Shown here piece after piece: positions 6,147-13,048 of a stretch of 18,573 nt of DNA. A program made the translations under genes and the position numbers. The notes beneath the pieces were generated by a model, which searched no databases, had not been told where the DNA came from, and saw only the letters and a program-made list of their open reading frames with translations. How positions within the stretch are numbered: position 1 is the first letter of the stretch; every line of letters begins with the position of its first letter. Source of the stretch: a candidate division WWE3 bacterium UBA1397 (GTDB lineage Bacteria; Patescibacteriota; WWE3; UBA101185; UBA10185); contig DBQJ01000005.1 in NCBI GenBank assembly GCA_002305205.1, forward strand, positions 9,849-28,421, read 5' to 3'.

Positions 6147-6431
6147 ATGAATCATAAACAATTAGTGATTACGGTGTTCATTCTTACCTTAATTACTTTC
6201 GTATTCTTTTTTGGTAGGAGCCATCATATAACTGACTTTGACCCCGGTAAACAATACACAGTTTCTGGCGGTATAGGAATAAGAGATAGTGTTCATTCTT
6301 ATAGCTCTCCCTACCCAATATATTCTAGACGTCTGGATGATGAAGGGATATTTTTATTCACAGGAATTACAATTACGATAGGAATATTACTGTACCGGAT
6401 GGCAAAAGACCAGGATTCTAAATCAAGATGA
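6147..6431 (+). CDS. Small two-pass membrane protein, function unknown
   Basis: A 94-residue protein with hydrophobic segments at about 7-23 and 69-86. Between them is a 45-residue loop rich in Ser, Tyr, His and Gly (SGGIGIRDSVHSYSSPYPIY). The C-terminus is charged (KDQDSKSR). It is the middle gene of the cargo trio, with no clear ribosome site before its ATG and only 12 nt before the next gene. A holin-like or partner-protein role is imaginable, but no family is recognised. Confidence 0.5.
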   Translation: MNHKQLVITVFILTLITFVFFFGRSHHITDFDPGKQYTVSGGIGIRDSVHSYSSPYPIYSRRLDDEGIFLFTGITITIGILLYRMAKDQDSKSR

Positions 6432-6443
6432 ATATAAGCTTAT

Positions 6444-6707
6444 ATGTCGTATGATAAAGATGATAAATTTGGCGCTTTTATGTCGTTGTTAGTTATAGGA
6501 TTAATTGTCTATGCAATTATTTCTTTCGTAATATCACTCTTTAAACCAAGTAAAAGTACAGACTGTTCTCATTTTATTGAAATAGGTAATTGCGGCATCT
6601 ACAATGAATTCATTAAGTATCAATGTGATGAACCGGGGAAATCAAATATTGTCACATGTGAAAAACTCCCAGTAGAATATATAGAACCGAATTATATTGG
6701 ACAGTAG
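6444..6707 (+). CDS. Small single-pass membrane protein with a four-cysteine tail
   Basis: An 87-residue protein with a short charged N-terminus (MSYDKDDKFG), one hydrophobic helix (about 11-33), a basic KPSK stop-transfer stretch, and a C-terminal domain with C41, C50, C60 and C72. The positive residues after the helix suggest, by the positive-inside rule, that the tail may be cytoplasmic and bind metal, but this is uncertain. It is the last gene of the cargo unit. Its plan resembles the 65-aa protein at 5136-5333. No family is recognised. Confidence 0.5.
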   Translation: MSYDKDDKFGAFMSLLVIGLIVYAIISFVISLFKPSKSTDCSHFIEIGNCGIYNEFIKYQCDEPGKSNIVTCEKLPVEYIEPNYIGQ

Positions 6708-6822
6708 TTGTTAATAATATTAATTACGATTGAGTAAGGGCAAATAAACAAAACTTTCACCACATGAGCACAACTAAGGGACCATCCCCCCTCAATGTTT
6801 TTATAACTATCAATTGATATTA

Positions 6823-6940
6823 CTATTGTTTCAAATACTTTACAGCGATGTTCGCCAATACATCTATACTCTCCACTACACTTTGAGTATTCTCTACAGG
6901 TCGGAAATATGGTTTAATCATTGACAGAGGTGGTAATGGA
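6823..6940 (-). pseudogene. Displaced 3' coding end of the serine recombinase, separated by integration
   Basis: If the element is circularised through the 21-bp core, the recombinase frame leaves the core at 6940 and continues on the minus strand to a TAG at 6825-6823. It adds 39 residues (RPLPPLSMIKPYFRPVENTQ, then SVVESIDVLANIAVKYLKQ) in place of the 14 tRNA-derived ones. The added stretch has a protein-like composition, a Pro-rich linker and then an amphipathic helix. In the integrated state it has no start of its own. The rest of 6708-7025 holds no gene: only a short GGGA-CCA-TCCC hairpin at 6778-6788, attR at 6941-6961, and 64 bp of flank before the methyltransferase stop. Confidence 0.6.
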
Positions 6941-6961
6941 CGATCCCCTCCGCCCTCACCA
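6941..6961 (+). repeat. attR: second copy of the 21-bp tRNA-Lys 3' end
   Basis: An exact copy of 2235-2255, preceded by element-specific sequence (GGTAATGGA) instead of the rest of a tRNA. It therefore marks the right border of the element. Chromosomal sequence resumes at 6962, and before insertion it would have followed the tRNA CCA directly. Confidence 0.88.
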
Positions 6962-7025
6962 GAAAATATAATAATACTAACGGCAGTAAATACTTATTAT
7001 CATTATCTTCCTATCGTTCTAACGT

Positions 7026-7640
7026 TTACTCTATTACGAACAATAGATGATGCCCATACATTATTTTGTATGCCAATACTGTATATTCTTCAAAAGCAAT
7101 AATATTGTAATTCTGGGATTCCAAATACTTTCCCCACCAGTCTGGTTTAAAATAAGGGTGAGAATAGTATTCCCCATTCCCAATCATGTCGTTTAAAGAT
7201 ATGATTATTTTTTCAAATGAGTTTCTATAAGTATCCTCAATCACTATTACCCTTCTTGCTACTCTTTTTGCTTCTTTCAGAACATTCATTCCATCCTTGC
7301 AGTGATGTAGTACATAAGCTAAAAGCGCAGTATCGTAAGTCAGATCATCAAACGGCATTTTATTACCATCATAGAGTGTAGGAGATATATCTTCGAAAAT
7401 GGACATATTCTTTACGTCTAGTCCTGTAACATTGTATCCCTGTTTGGACAGGGAATATGCAATACCTCCTATCCCTAATCCCACATCAAGTATATTTTTG
7501 CCGGATATATGCTTCTCTATTCTTGTTAGTACATTCTTAGATTTTATGTTAAGGATATTAACTAAAAAATTAGCATACTGTGAATTATCCGAAGTATTTA
7601 TCTTTTTTAAATTCTTGTATAAGAATGGAATTGGCACCAC
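7026..7640 (-). CDS. Class I SAM-dependent methyltransferase (methyltransf_11 type)
   Basis: A 204-residue protein. Motif I is NILDVGLGIGGIAYSL (about 49-64), followed by the acidic end of strand 2 (GLDV, D75). A DGNKMPFDDLTYDTALLAYVLHHC segment (91-114) is the typical post-motif with the HHC sequence of the UbiE/type-11 subgroup. The substrate is not evident; the small size and missing substrate-binding insert are compatible with a lipid, sugar or small-molecule acceptor. It begins with tandem GTG codons at 7640 and 7637 and follows the YfhO-like gene by 37 nt on the same strand. The two may be co-transcribed, hinting at an envelope-related substrate. It is the first chromosomal gene beyond attR. 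Confidence 0.82.
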   Translation of the reverse strand: MVPIPFLYKNLKKINTSDNSQYANFLVNILNIKSKNVLTRIEKHISGKNILDVGLGIGGIAYSLSKQGYNVTGLDVKNMSIFEDISPTLYDGNKMPFDDLTYDTALLAYVLHHCKDGMNVLKEAKRVARRVIVIEDTYRNSFEKIIISLNDMIGNGEYYSHPYFKPDWWGKYLESQNYNIIAFEEYTVLAYKIMYGHHLLFVIE

Positions 7641-7677
7641 ATAATATTACAGAAAATATGTAGATATGCAATTTGTA

Positions 7678-9798
7678 TTAGATATTTCTACTTCTAATTA
7701 TTCTCATTCCCATAAATCCAACAAAAGAAAAGATAGAAAATATTAAGGATAGTTTAATCCCTTCATAGAAATAATAAGGAGTATATTTAGCTTCAATTAC
7801 ATGACTGCCCTCTGTCAGGTATATATTAATAAACAAGCCAGTCTTATCTGTACTGATATTTTTCCTATCCCCATCAACAAAGATATTCCATCCCGGATAA
7901 TTTCTTAATAATAATATATGGTCTTCGGAATTTTTAATATCTGCATCAAAAATTATATTTCCTTCTTCCTTTTTTATGTATCTGCCCGTAGGATTACCTA
8001 ATATTATCTCTATCTTATCTTCATCTATACGATCGATACAGTTGCTAAAATCATTTTTACATAAGTATCTAATTCCAAGCTTTTTCATATTCTCTTCCGA
8101 TATCTTCTCGGGTGTTTCTTTTGTCTTACTAAATCCCAATGAATCAAGGTATTTAAGATATAAATCTGATTTTAACGGAGAGTATCCTACCGCTGAATAA
8201 CTGTTAGTATATAACATTTTATTAGCGTAGTATTTCTCCGGCGTTGGATATATTACCACCCTCTCATTAACGGGACCCTGTACCCATTCTTTGTTGAAGA
8301 TATAATTTATTGATCCGATCTTTTGTTTTAAAGATATTGTTCCGAATATACCCATATCGCATAAAACAAAGACAAATAAGATTAGGGAAATATATTTTTT
8401 ATATTTAAAGTTATTCTTTATCTTGGATAACAAGTAAATGAATATAAATCCAAGTAAATTTATTGATAATAATATTATTATCCTGAAATCAAAGTTATTC
8501 AGATATTGCTTAAATAATTTAAATTCCTCACTTTCTTTAGATAGGGTAATTAATGATATTAATAAGATTGATATGAGTAGCAATTTGGACCAAGCTTTTT
8601 TATTTCTAATACTTAGTTTATCAATATTACTTATTACATATCCGTTCGCAAGAGCAATAGCAAAAATGTAAAGAATGTAAGATCTCCCCCAATATCTAAA
8701 TAATGACAATATGGGTATATTTATTTTTTCCGGTACAGGTATTAGGGTGAAATAAGAAAGTAATATACTAGTTTCTATCAAAAAGAGAATAAATTTGGTA
8801 ATTTTCTTATCCTTATCTTTTATGAATAGGTAAAAAAGTGAAATAATTGAAGCTGAAAAACCGAGATAAATACTTACTTCCTGTTGGTTATAATCTTCAT
8901 TTATTTTCTGTCCTATATAGGAGTCGTTCTTCCCCAGCATAAAAGGAATAAAAGTATTTAAATGCATAAATGGCTGAAATGACCCTTCCGAATAATAAAA
9001 ACTATTATCAACTCTGTCGCTTTTTAAAGATAACTTATATGTGGAATAAAGCAGTGGAAACGATAGTATCAGAGCAAACCAACCTACAAGTAATAATAAT
9101 TTAAGAGATTTGTCCCATTTAAAATGGGTTATGGAAAATAATACTAGTGTAATTACTATAAATAAATTGCTTTGGTAAGACCCAAATAATAAACATATGG
9201 ATACTATTAACGATGAGATTAACAGATTTATTATATTTTCTTTCTCTAAACACCGTTCAAAAAAATATAAACAGGAAGGAAGTAGATATAATACAAAAAT
9301 AATTGTTGAATGGATAGAGTGATAAAAGAAATAAAAATTAAAATAATATATAAATATTGTTGTAAATGACGCGGTATTAGTAAAATTTCTTTTTTTCAAA
9401 AAGAGAAAGAATGTATATGATCCAAACAAATATATTATAACGTGTTGTATCTTATACGAAAGAAAAGGGCCGAATATTGAAATTAGTGTAATTGACAATG
9501 GATTTAAAATATTACTCTCCGGATCAGCATAAAGGGGAAATCCTAAAAACAGTTTCTCCGTCCAGAATGGAAAATAACCATCTGATAGTGCTTGATAAAT
9601 GTGGTAACGAATAGGGTAAAAATAATTTTCCAGGTCTGTTCCGATCTGATATTGTCCCAAAAATATCAATTTGTAATAAAACAATAAATAGAAGGAAATA
9701 TTAATGACCAGAACTAATACTGTCTTAATTAAATGTGAGTTTACATATTTATCACTATTAAATAATGCGGATTTTATTGAATAGAAGAGTTTAAACAT
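7678..9798 (-). CDS. YfhO-like multi-pass membrane protein (GT-C-type glycosyltransferase candidate)
   Basis: A 706-residue protein with a dozen or so transmembrane helices and a C-terminal soluble portion followed by one last helix. The N-terminal loop has GTDLENYFYPIR (D55) and then FPFWTEKLFLGFPLYADPES (76-95), the YfhO pattern of an acidic residue and a P-x-W...G-x-P motif. The end has RNYPGWNIFVDGD and later EGSHVIEAKYTPYYFYEGI, the beta-rich YfhO tail. B. subtilis YfhO has been linked to glycosylation of lipoteichoic acid; the substrate here is unknown. It is divergent from the hydrolase gene with only about 50 bp between coding regions, and upstream of the methyltransferase. Confidence 0.83.
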   Translation of the reverse strand: MFKLFYSIKSALFNSDKYVNSHLIKTVLVLVINISFYLLFYYKLIFLGQYQIGTDLENYFYPIRYHIYQALSDGYFPFWTEKLFLGFPLYADPESNILNPLSITLISIFGPFLSYKIQHVIIYLFGSYTFFLFLKKRNFTNTASFTTIFIYYFNFYFFYHSIHSTIIFVLYLLPSCLYFFERCLEKENIINLLISSLIVSICLLFGSYQSNLFIVITLVLFSITHFKWDKSLKLLLLVGWFALILSFPLLYSTYKLSLKSDRVDNSFYYSEGSFQPFMHLNTFIPFMLGKNDSYIGQKINEDYNQQEVSIYLGFSASIISLFYLFIKDKDKKITKFILFLIETSILLSYFTLIPVPEKINIPILSLFRYWGRSYILYIFAIALANGYVISNIDKLSIRNKKAWSKLLLISILLISLITLSKESEEFKLFKQYLNNFDFRIIILLSINLLGFIFIYLLSKIKNNFKYKKYISLILFVFVLCDMGIFGTISLKQKIGSINYIFNKEWVQGPVNERVVIYPTPEKYYANKMLYTNSYSAVGYSPLKSDLYLKYLDSLGFSKTKETPEKISEENMKKLGIRYLCKNDFSNCIDRIDEDKIEIILGNPTGRYIKKEEGNIIFDADIKNSEDHILLLRNYPGWNIFVDGDRKNISTDKTGLFINIYLTEGSHVIEAKYTPYYFYEGIKLSLIFSIFSFVGFMGMRIIRSRNI

Positions 9799-9835
9799 TA
9801 CTAATAATTATATACCTGATACATTGAGTTTAGAG

Positions 9836-9841
9836 TATAAT
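9836..9841 (+). promoter_or_regulatory. -10 hexamer TATAAT, possible leaderless promoter
   Basis: A perfect TATAAT whose expected start site, about 7 nt downstream, coincides with the ATG at 9848. No good -35 is seen. AAGGAG at 9868-9873 would be a ribosome site 19 nt before the alternative ATG at 9893. Confidence 0.4.
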
Positions 9842-9847
9842 TTCACC

Positions 9848-10378
9848 ATGGCTTCAGTAAATTCATTAAGGAGACTAAGTGAGAAATATCATATGCAGGT
9901 GCACACTTCCTTAGGAGTAATATGTGCTCTGTCGATTAAAGAATTGTTTCCTAATTATAATATATGGGTATTGATCTTTACTGGTATTGCAGGAAATATT
10001 ATTCCTGATATAGATCATCTTTTTAACATTTTTATTTATGGAAGAAAAACAGAATACTCCAAACTGGTTAAGAAATATTTAAGATCAAAAGAATTGAGAA
10101 ATACTTTCAATTTTATTAAATTAAATCATAAGAATAATCAATCCATTCTATCTCACAACATATTGACTCCAATTATTTCCTATTTTCTATTTAATTATTT
10201 TCAATCTTTATATCCTCCTTCCCTTTTTGCACTCTTCTTCTTATCCTTTACCTGTCATTTTTTATACGACTTTATAGAGGACATACTATTTTTTAAAAAA
10301 CCAAATCCTAACTGGTTCTTTAAGTACAACTTCAAAATAGGAGAGTATAAAAGTCCGTTAAATAAAAAGGGGGATTGA
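9848..10378 (+). CDS. YdjM-like membrane-bound metal-dependent hydrolase
   Basis: A predicted inner-membrane hydrolase of the YdjM/DUF457 type. Counting from a TTG at 9824, the family residues are H27 in VHTSLG, the GNIIPDIDHLF motif (D62, D64, H65), SHN (H111) and a late HFLYDFIED (H145, D149). These make a plausible metal site between membrane helices. Three starts are possible. TTG 9824 lies upstream of a TATAAT that would not be transcribed with it, ATG 9848 would be leaderless, and ATG 9893 (MQVHTSLG) is closest to where family members usually begin. I chose 9848. Substrate is unknown; related proteins act on membrane lipids or are linked to phospholipid or DNA-damage responses. Its end is 13 bp from the convergent rplS. 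Confidence 0.72.
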   Translation: MASVNSLRRLSEKYHMQVHTSLGVICALSIKELFPNYNIWVLIFTGIAGNIIPDIDHLFNIFIYGRKTEYSKLVKKYLRSKELRNTFNFIKLNHKNNQSILSHNILTPIISYFLFNYFQSLYPPSLFALFFLSFTCHFLYDFIEDILFFKKPNPNWFFKYNFKIGEYKSPLNKKGD

Positions 10379-10391
10379 AAGCACAAGTACT

Positions 10392-10829
10392 TTAATTGGA
10401 TTTCTCTTTTATCTTCATTGCAGCTCTTCCAATCTTATTTCTTAGATAATATAATTTTGCTCTTCTAACTCTCCCTTTTTTAATAAGCTTGATGTTGTCA
10501 ATATTAGGGGAATGGAAAGGAAATATTCTTTCTATTCCCACACCATCCGCTCCTATTCTTCTTACAGTAAAAGTTTTAGATACATCAGATCCCTTTATAG
10601 ATATAACAATACCTTCGTAAGGCTGGGTTCTAAGTTTATCCCCTTCAATTATCTTATAGAAAATTCTAATTGTATCTCCAACATTAAAATCAACAATCTT
10701 AGTACCGGCAGATATTGTTCCCTTTTCATTCTCCAAGTCTACATTGCTATCTACAGTATCTTCGGCTGTTTCAGCTGAAGAAGTATCTTTCTTTTCTTCT
10801 TTTATATTCTTATCATCATTTGTATCCAT
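10392..10829 (-). CDS. rplS: 50S ribosomal protein L19 with acidic N-terminal extension
   Basis: The ribosomal protein L19 core runs from about residue 45. It includes FNVGDTIRIFYKIIEGDKLRTQPYEGIVI, then TFTVRRIGADGVGIERIFPF and HSPNIDNIKL, and the basic KKGRVRRAKLYYLRN tail. L19 sits at the 30S-50S interface. The protein is 145 residues, longer than the usual 115 or so, because of a leading stretch of about 44 residues rich in Asp, Glu, Ser and Thr. No alternative in-frame ATG exists before the core, and AAAGG stands 10 nt before the ATG at 10829, so the extension is probably real. It is the last gene of the minus-strand operon, 55 bp after the Clp gene. Confidence 0.95.
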   Translation of the reverse strand: MDTNDDKNIKEEKKDTSSAETAEDTVDSNVDLENEKGTISAGTKIVDFNVGDTIRIFYKIIEGDKLRTQPYEGIVISIKGSDVSKTFTVRRIGADGVGIERIFPFHSPNIDNIKLIKKGRVRRAKLYYLRNKIGRAAMKIKEKSN

Positions 10830-10884
10830 ATTAGTTTGCCTTTCAAAGCCCTAGGAGAATACCAAATTCTCATCTAAATTTCAA

Positions 10885-12993
10885 TTATTTATTTAAAACA
10901 CTAACCTCAGATGTTTTAGCAATAGTGGTTTTTAATCCGTCCTTATCGGAAGTAACTATAATACTATAACCTGAAGATAAATCTCCCTTTATTATCATAT
11001 CCGAAAAAACATTATCTAATTCCTTCTGAATTAATCTTCTTAGCGGTCGTGCACCATATTCATCGTTATAACCATGTTCTACTAGATAATCAATTGCTTT
11101 ATCATCTATACTTAAAAATATTCCCTGTTCGGAAAGAAGTTTTTCGCTCTTTTTGACCTGTCTTAATGCAATTTCCTTAATATCTCCCTTTGATAGAGAC
11201 GTAAAAATTATTATCTCATCTATTCTGTTTAAAAATTCAGGTCTAAAAGAATCTTTAAGAATAGTAAACACTCTGCGGTCAAAATCCTTTGCCGATTCTT
11301 CCCTGTCCTTATCACTCCCTTTATCAAATCCAATACCCTGTTTTCTTAGAAACTCAGAACCTACATTAGAAGTCATTATCAGTATGGCATTCTTAAAATC
11401 AACTGTTCTTCCTTTGCTGTCGGTAAGACGACCGTCCTCCATAATCTGAAGAAGAGCATTAAATGTATCAGGGTGTGCTTTCTCAATCTCATCCAATAAA
11501 ACTACAGAGAATGGTTTTCTTCTAACAATCTCTGTTAACTGCCCTCCCTGATCATAACCAATATATCCCGGGGGAGCTCCTATTAATTTGCTTACTGAGT
11601 GTTTTTCCATGTATTCACTCATATCAAGTCTAACAATCATATCTTCATTGCCATAAAGAGCTTCTGCTAGTGCTTTAGCTAATTCTGTTTTTCCTGTTCC
11701 CGTTGGACCCAGGAAGAGGAAACTTCCTATAGGTCTTTTTAAGTCCTTTAGCCCCGCTCTTGCCCTCCTAATAGCTTCAGAAAGAGCTGTAATGGCTTTA
11801 TTTTGCCCTACAATCCTCTTTTTTAGAGTATCCTCTAGATGAAGCAGTCTTTCTTTCTCTGCCACAGAAAGGCGTTCTAAAGGTATGTTTGTAGCTCTTG
11901 ATACTACCTTTATTACAGCGTCTTCGCCCACTTCAGGAACCTCCTCCAGCTTAGTTTTAGTCCATATTTCTATTAATTCATTTCTTACTCTTTCTAATTC
12001 ATCAATATTATCTTTAATTTTCTTCTTCTCGTCCTGGTTTAAATCTTTTACCCTTGATTTTTCTTTTAAATCCTTAAGCTGTTCTTCAACAGTTCTTAAA
12101 TTCTCCGGTTCCTTGACCTGAGAAAGGCGTATTAACGCGCATGCTTCATCAATTAAATCTATTGCTTTATCGGGAAGAAATCTGTCGCTTATATACCTAT
12201 CGCTCATTTTTACAGCAGTATGTATCGCTTCATCAGTTATCCTAACCTGGTGGTGCTTCTCATATCTTTCTCTTAAACCCTTAAGTATATTTATAGTATC
12301 TTCAGTTGTAGGTTCGTTAACCATAATCGGTTGAAATCTCCTTTCCAAAGCAGCATCTTTTTCTATGTATTTTCTATACTCATCTATAGTAGTAGCACCA
12401 ACCATCTGAAGCTCTCCTCTGGCTAATGCAGGTTTTAATATGTTGGCAGCATCCATGGATCCCTCTGCACTGCCGGCACCGACAACAGTATGAAGTTCAT
12501 CTACAAACATAATTATCTGTCCCTGAGCTCCAATAACTTCAGTAATAATGTCTTTTAGTCTTTGCTCAAACATACCCCTATGGGATGTACCGGCAATTAT
12601 GGAAGCTAGGTCAAGCATAAATACTCTTTTTCCTCTCAATAATTCGGGAACTTGTCCTCCCACTATTTTCTGAGCCAAACCCTCAACAATAGCTGTTTTT
12701 CCTACTCCGGGATCGCCTATTAGAACGGGGTTATTCTTTGTTCTTCTGGATAATATATGAATTACTCTTTCAATCTCATCTTTTCTTCCAATAACAGGAT
12801 CCAATTTTCCCTCGCGAGCCAATTGTGTTAAATCCCTCCCGTATTTATCAAGTTTGGATGCTGTTTGACTTGTTTCTCTCATAACTTCTTCGTAGCATAC
12901 CTCGCACAAAGCCATATATACTTGTTTACCGTCTATTATCTGATTTATTGGTATTTTTGCAGGTCTTTGACCGCATCTGTGACATAGAACCAT
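10885..12993 (-). CDS. clpE: Clp ATPase with N-terminal zinc finger (ClpE-like)
   Basis: A 702-residue Hsp100 unfoldase with two AAA+ modules. The first has GDPGVGKT (93-100), VDELH (164-168) and arginines R218/R219. The second has GPTGTGKT (429-436), LLDEIE (499-504) and FLNRIDE. Instead of the usual Clp N-domain, the protein starts with C4-x2-C7 and C30-x2-C33, the zinc finger typical of ClpE. The middle domain is short (about 290-350, coiled-coil with many charged residues), as in ClpC/ClpE rather than ClpB. GIGF at 553-556 matches the loop that docks on ClpP, so it likely feeds substrates to ClpP for degradation. Partner and adaptor genes are not in the window. It lies 55 bp after polA in the same operon. 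Confidence 0.9.
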   Translation of the reverse strand: MVLCHRCGQRPAKIPINQIIDGKQVYMALCEVCYEEVMRETSQTASKLDKYGRDLTQLAREGKLDPVIGRKDEIERVIHILSRRTKNNPVLIGDPGVGKTAIVEGLAQKIVGGQVPELLRGKRVFMLDLASIIAGTSHRGMFEQRLKDIITEVIGAQGQIIMFVDELHTVVGAGSAEGSMDAANILKPALARGELQMVGATTIDEYRKYIEKDAALERRFQPIMVNEPTTEDTINILKGLRERYEKHHQVRITDEAIHTAVKMSDRYISDRFLPDKAIDLIDEACALIRLSQVKEPENLRTVEEQLKDLKEKSRVKDLNQDEKKKIKDNIDELERVRNELIEIWTKTKLEEVPEVGEDAVIKVVSRATNIPLERLSVAEKERLLHLEDTLKKRIVGQNKAITALSEAIRRARAGLKDLKRPIGSFLFLGPTGTGKTELAKALAEALYGNEDMIVRLDMSEYMEKHSVSKLIGAPPGYIGYDQGGQLTEIVRRKPFSVVLLDEIEKAHPDTFNALLQIMEDGRLTDSKGRTVDFKNAILIMTSNVGSEFLRKQGIGFDKGSDKDREESAKDFDRRVFTILKDSFRPEFLNRIDEIIIFTSLSKGDIKEIALRQVKKSEKLLSEQGIFLSIDDKAIDYLVEHGYNDEYGARPLRRLIQKELDNVFSDMIIKGDLSSGYSIIVTSDKDGLKTTIAKTSEVSVLNK

Positions 12994-13048
12994 ATTTTGA
13001 ATTGTATCAAATTAGCAAACTAAATGGAAGAATGCCAAGATATGAAAA

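Larger units (their letters stand above)
2256..6961. mobile_element. 4.7-kb integrative element in the 3' end of tRNA-Lys, serine-recombinase type
   Basis: The borders are defined by an exact 21-bp direct repeat, the tRNA 3' end at 2235-2255 and a second copy at 6941-6961 with no tRNA 5' part before it. Inside lie a serine recombinase at the left edge, a winged-helix/Cys-cluster protein, an 82-aa DUF5659-like protein, a regulatory or origin-like segment, and four small membrane proteins. There is no capsid, terminase, relaxase or conjugation gene, so it resembles an integrating plasmid or satellite rather than a phage or conjugative element. Flanking genes on both sides look like ordinary host genes. 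Because one repeat copy completes the tRNA, insertion leaves tRNA-Lys functional. Confidence 0.85.

Noticed and set aside
6778..6788. GGGA-CCA-TCCC hairpin as a terminator for the cargo genes
   Set aside because: The stem is only 4 bp, the loop is 3 nt, and no T-run follows on either strand.
6962..10378. Methyltransferase, YfhO-like and hydrolase genes as part of the mobile element
   Set aside because: They lie outside the direct repeats, and the envelope-type genes resemble host genes such as the PIG-V-like protein left of the element.
11153..12121. Plus-strand Ser- and Phe-rich frames within the Clp gene
   Set aside because: They lie antisense to conserved AAA+ motifs, and their composition is the expected complement of Lys/Glu/Asp-rich coding sequence.
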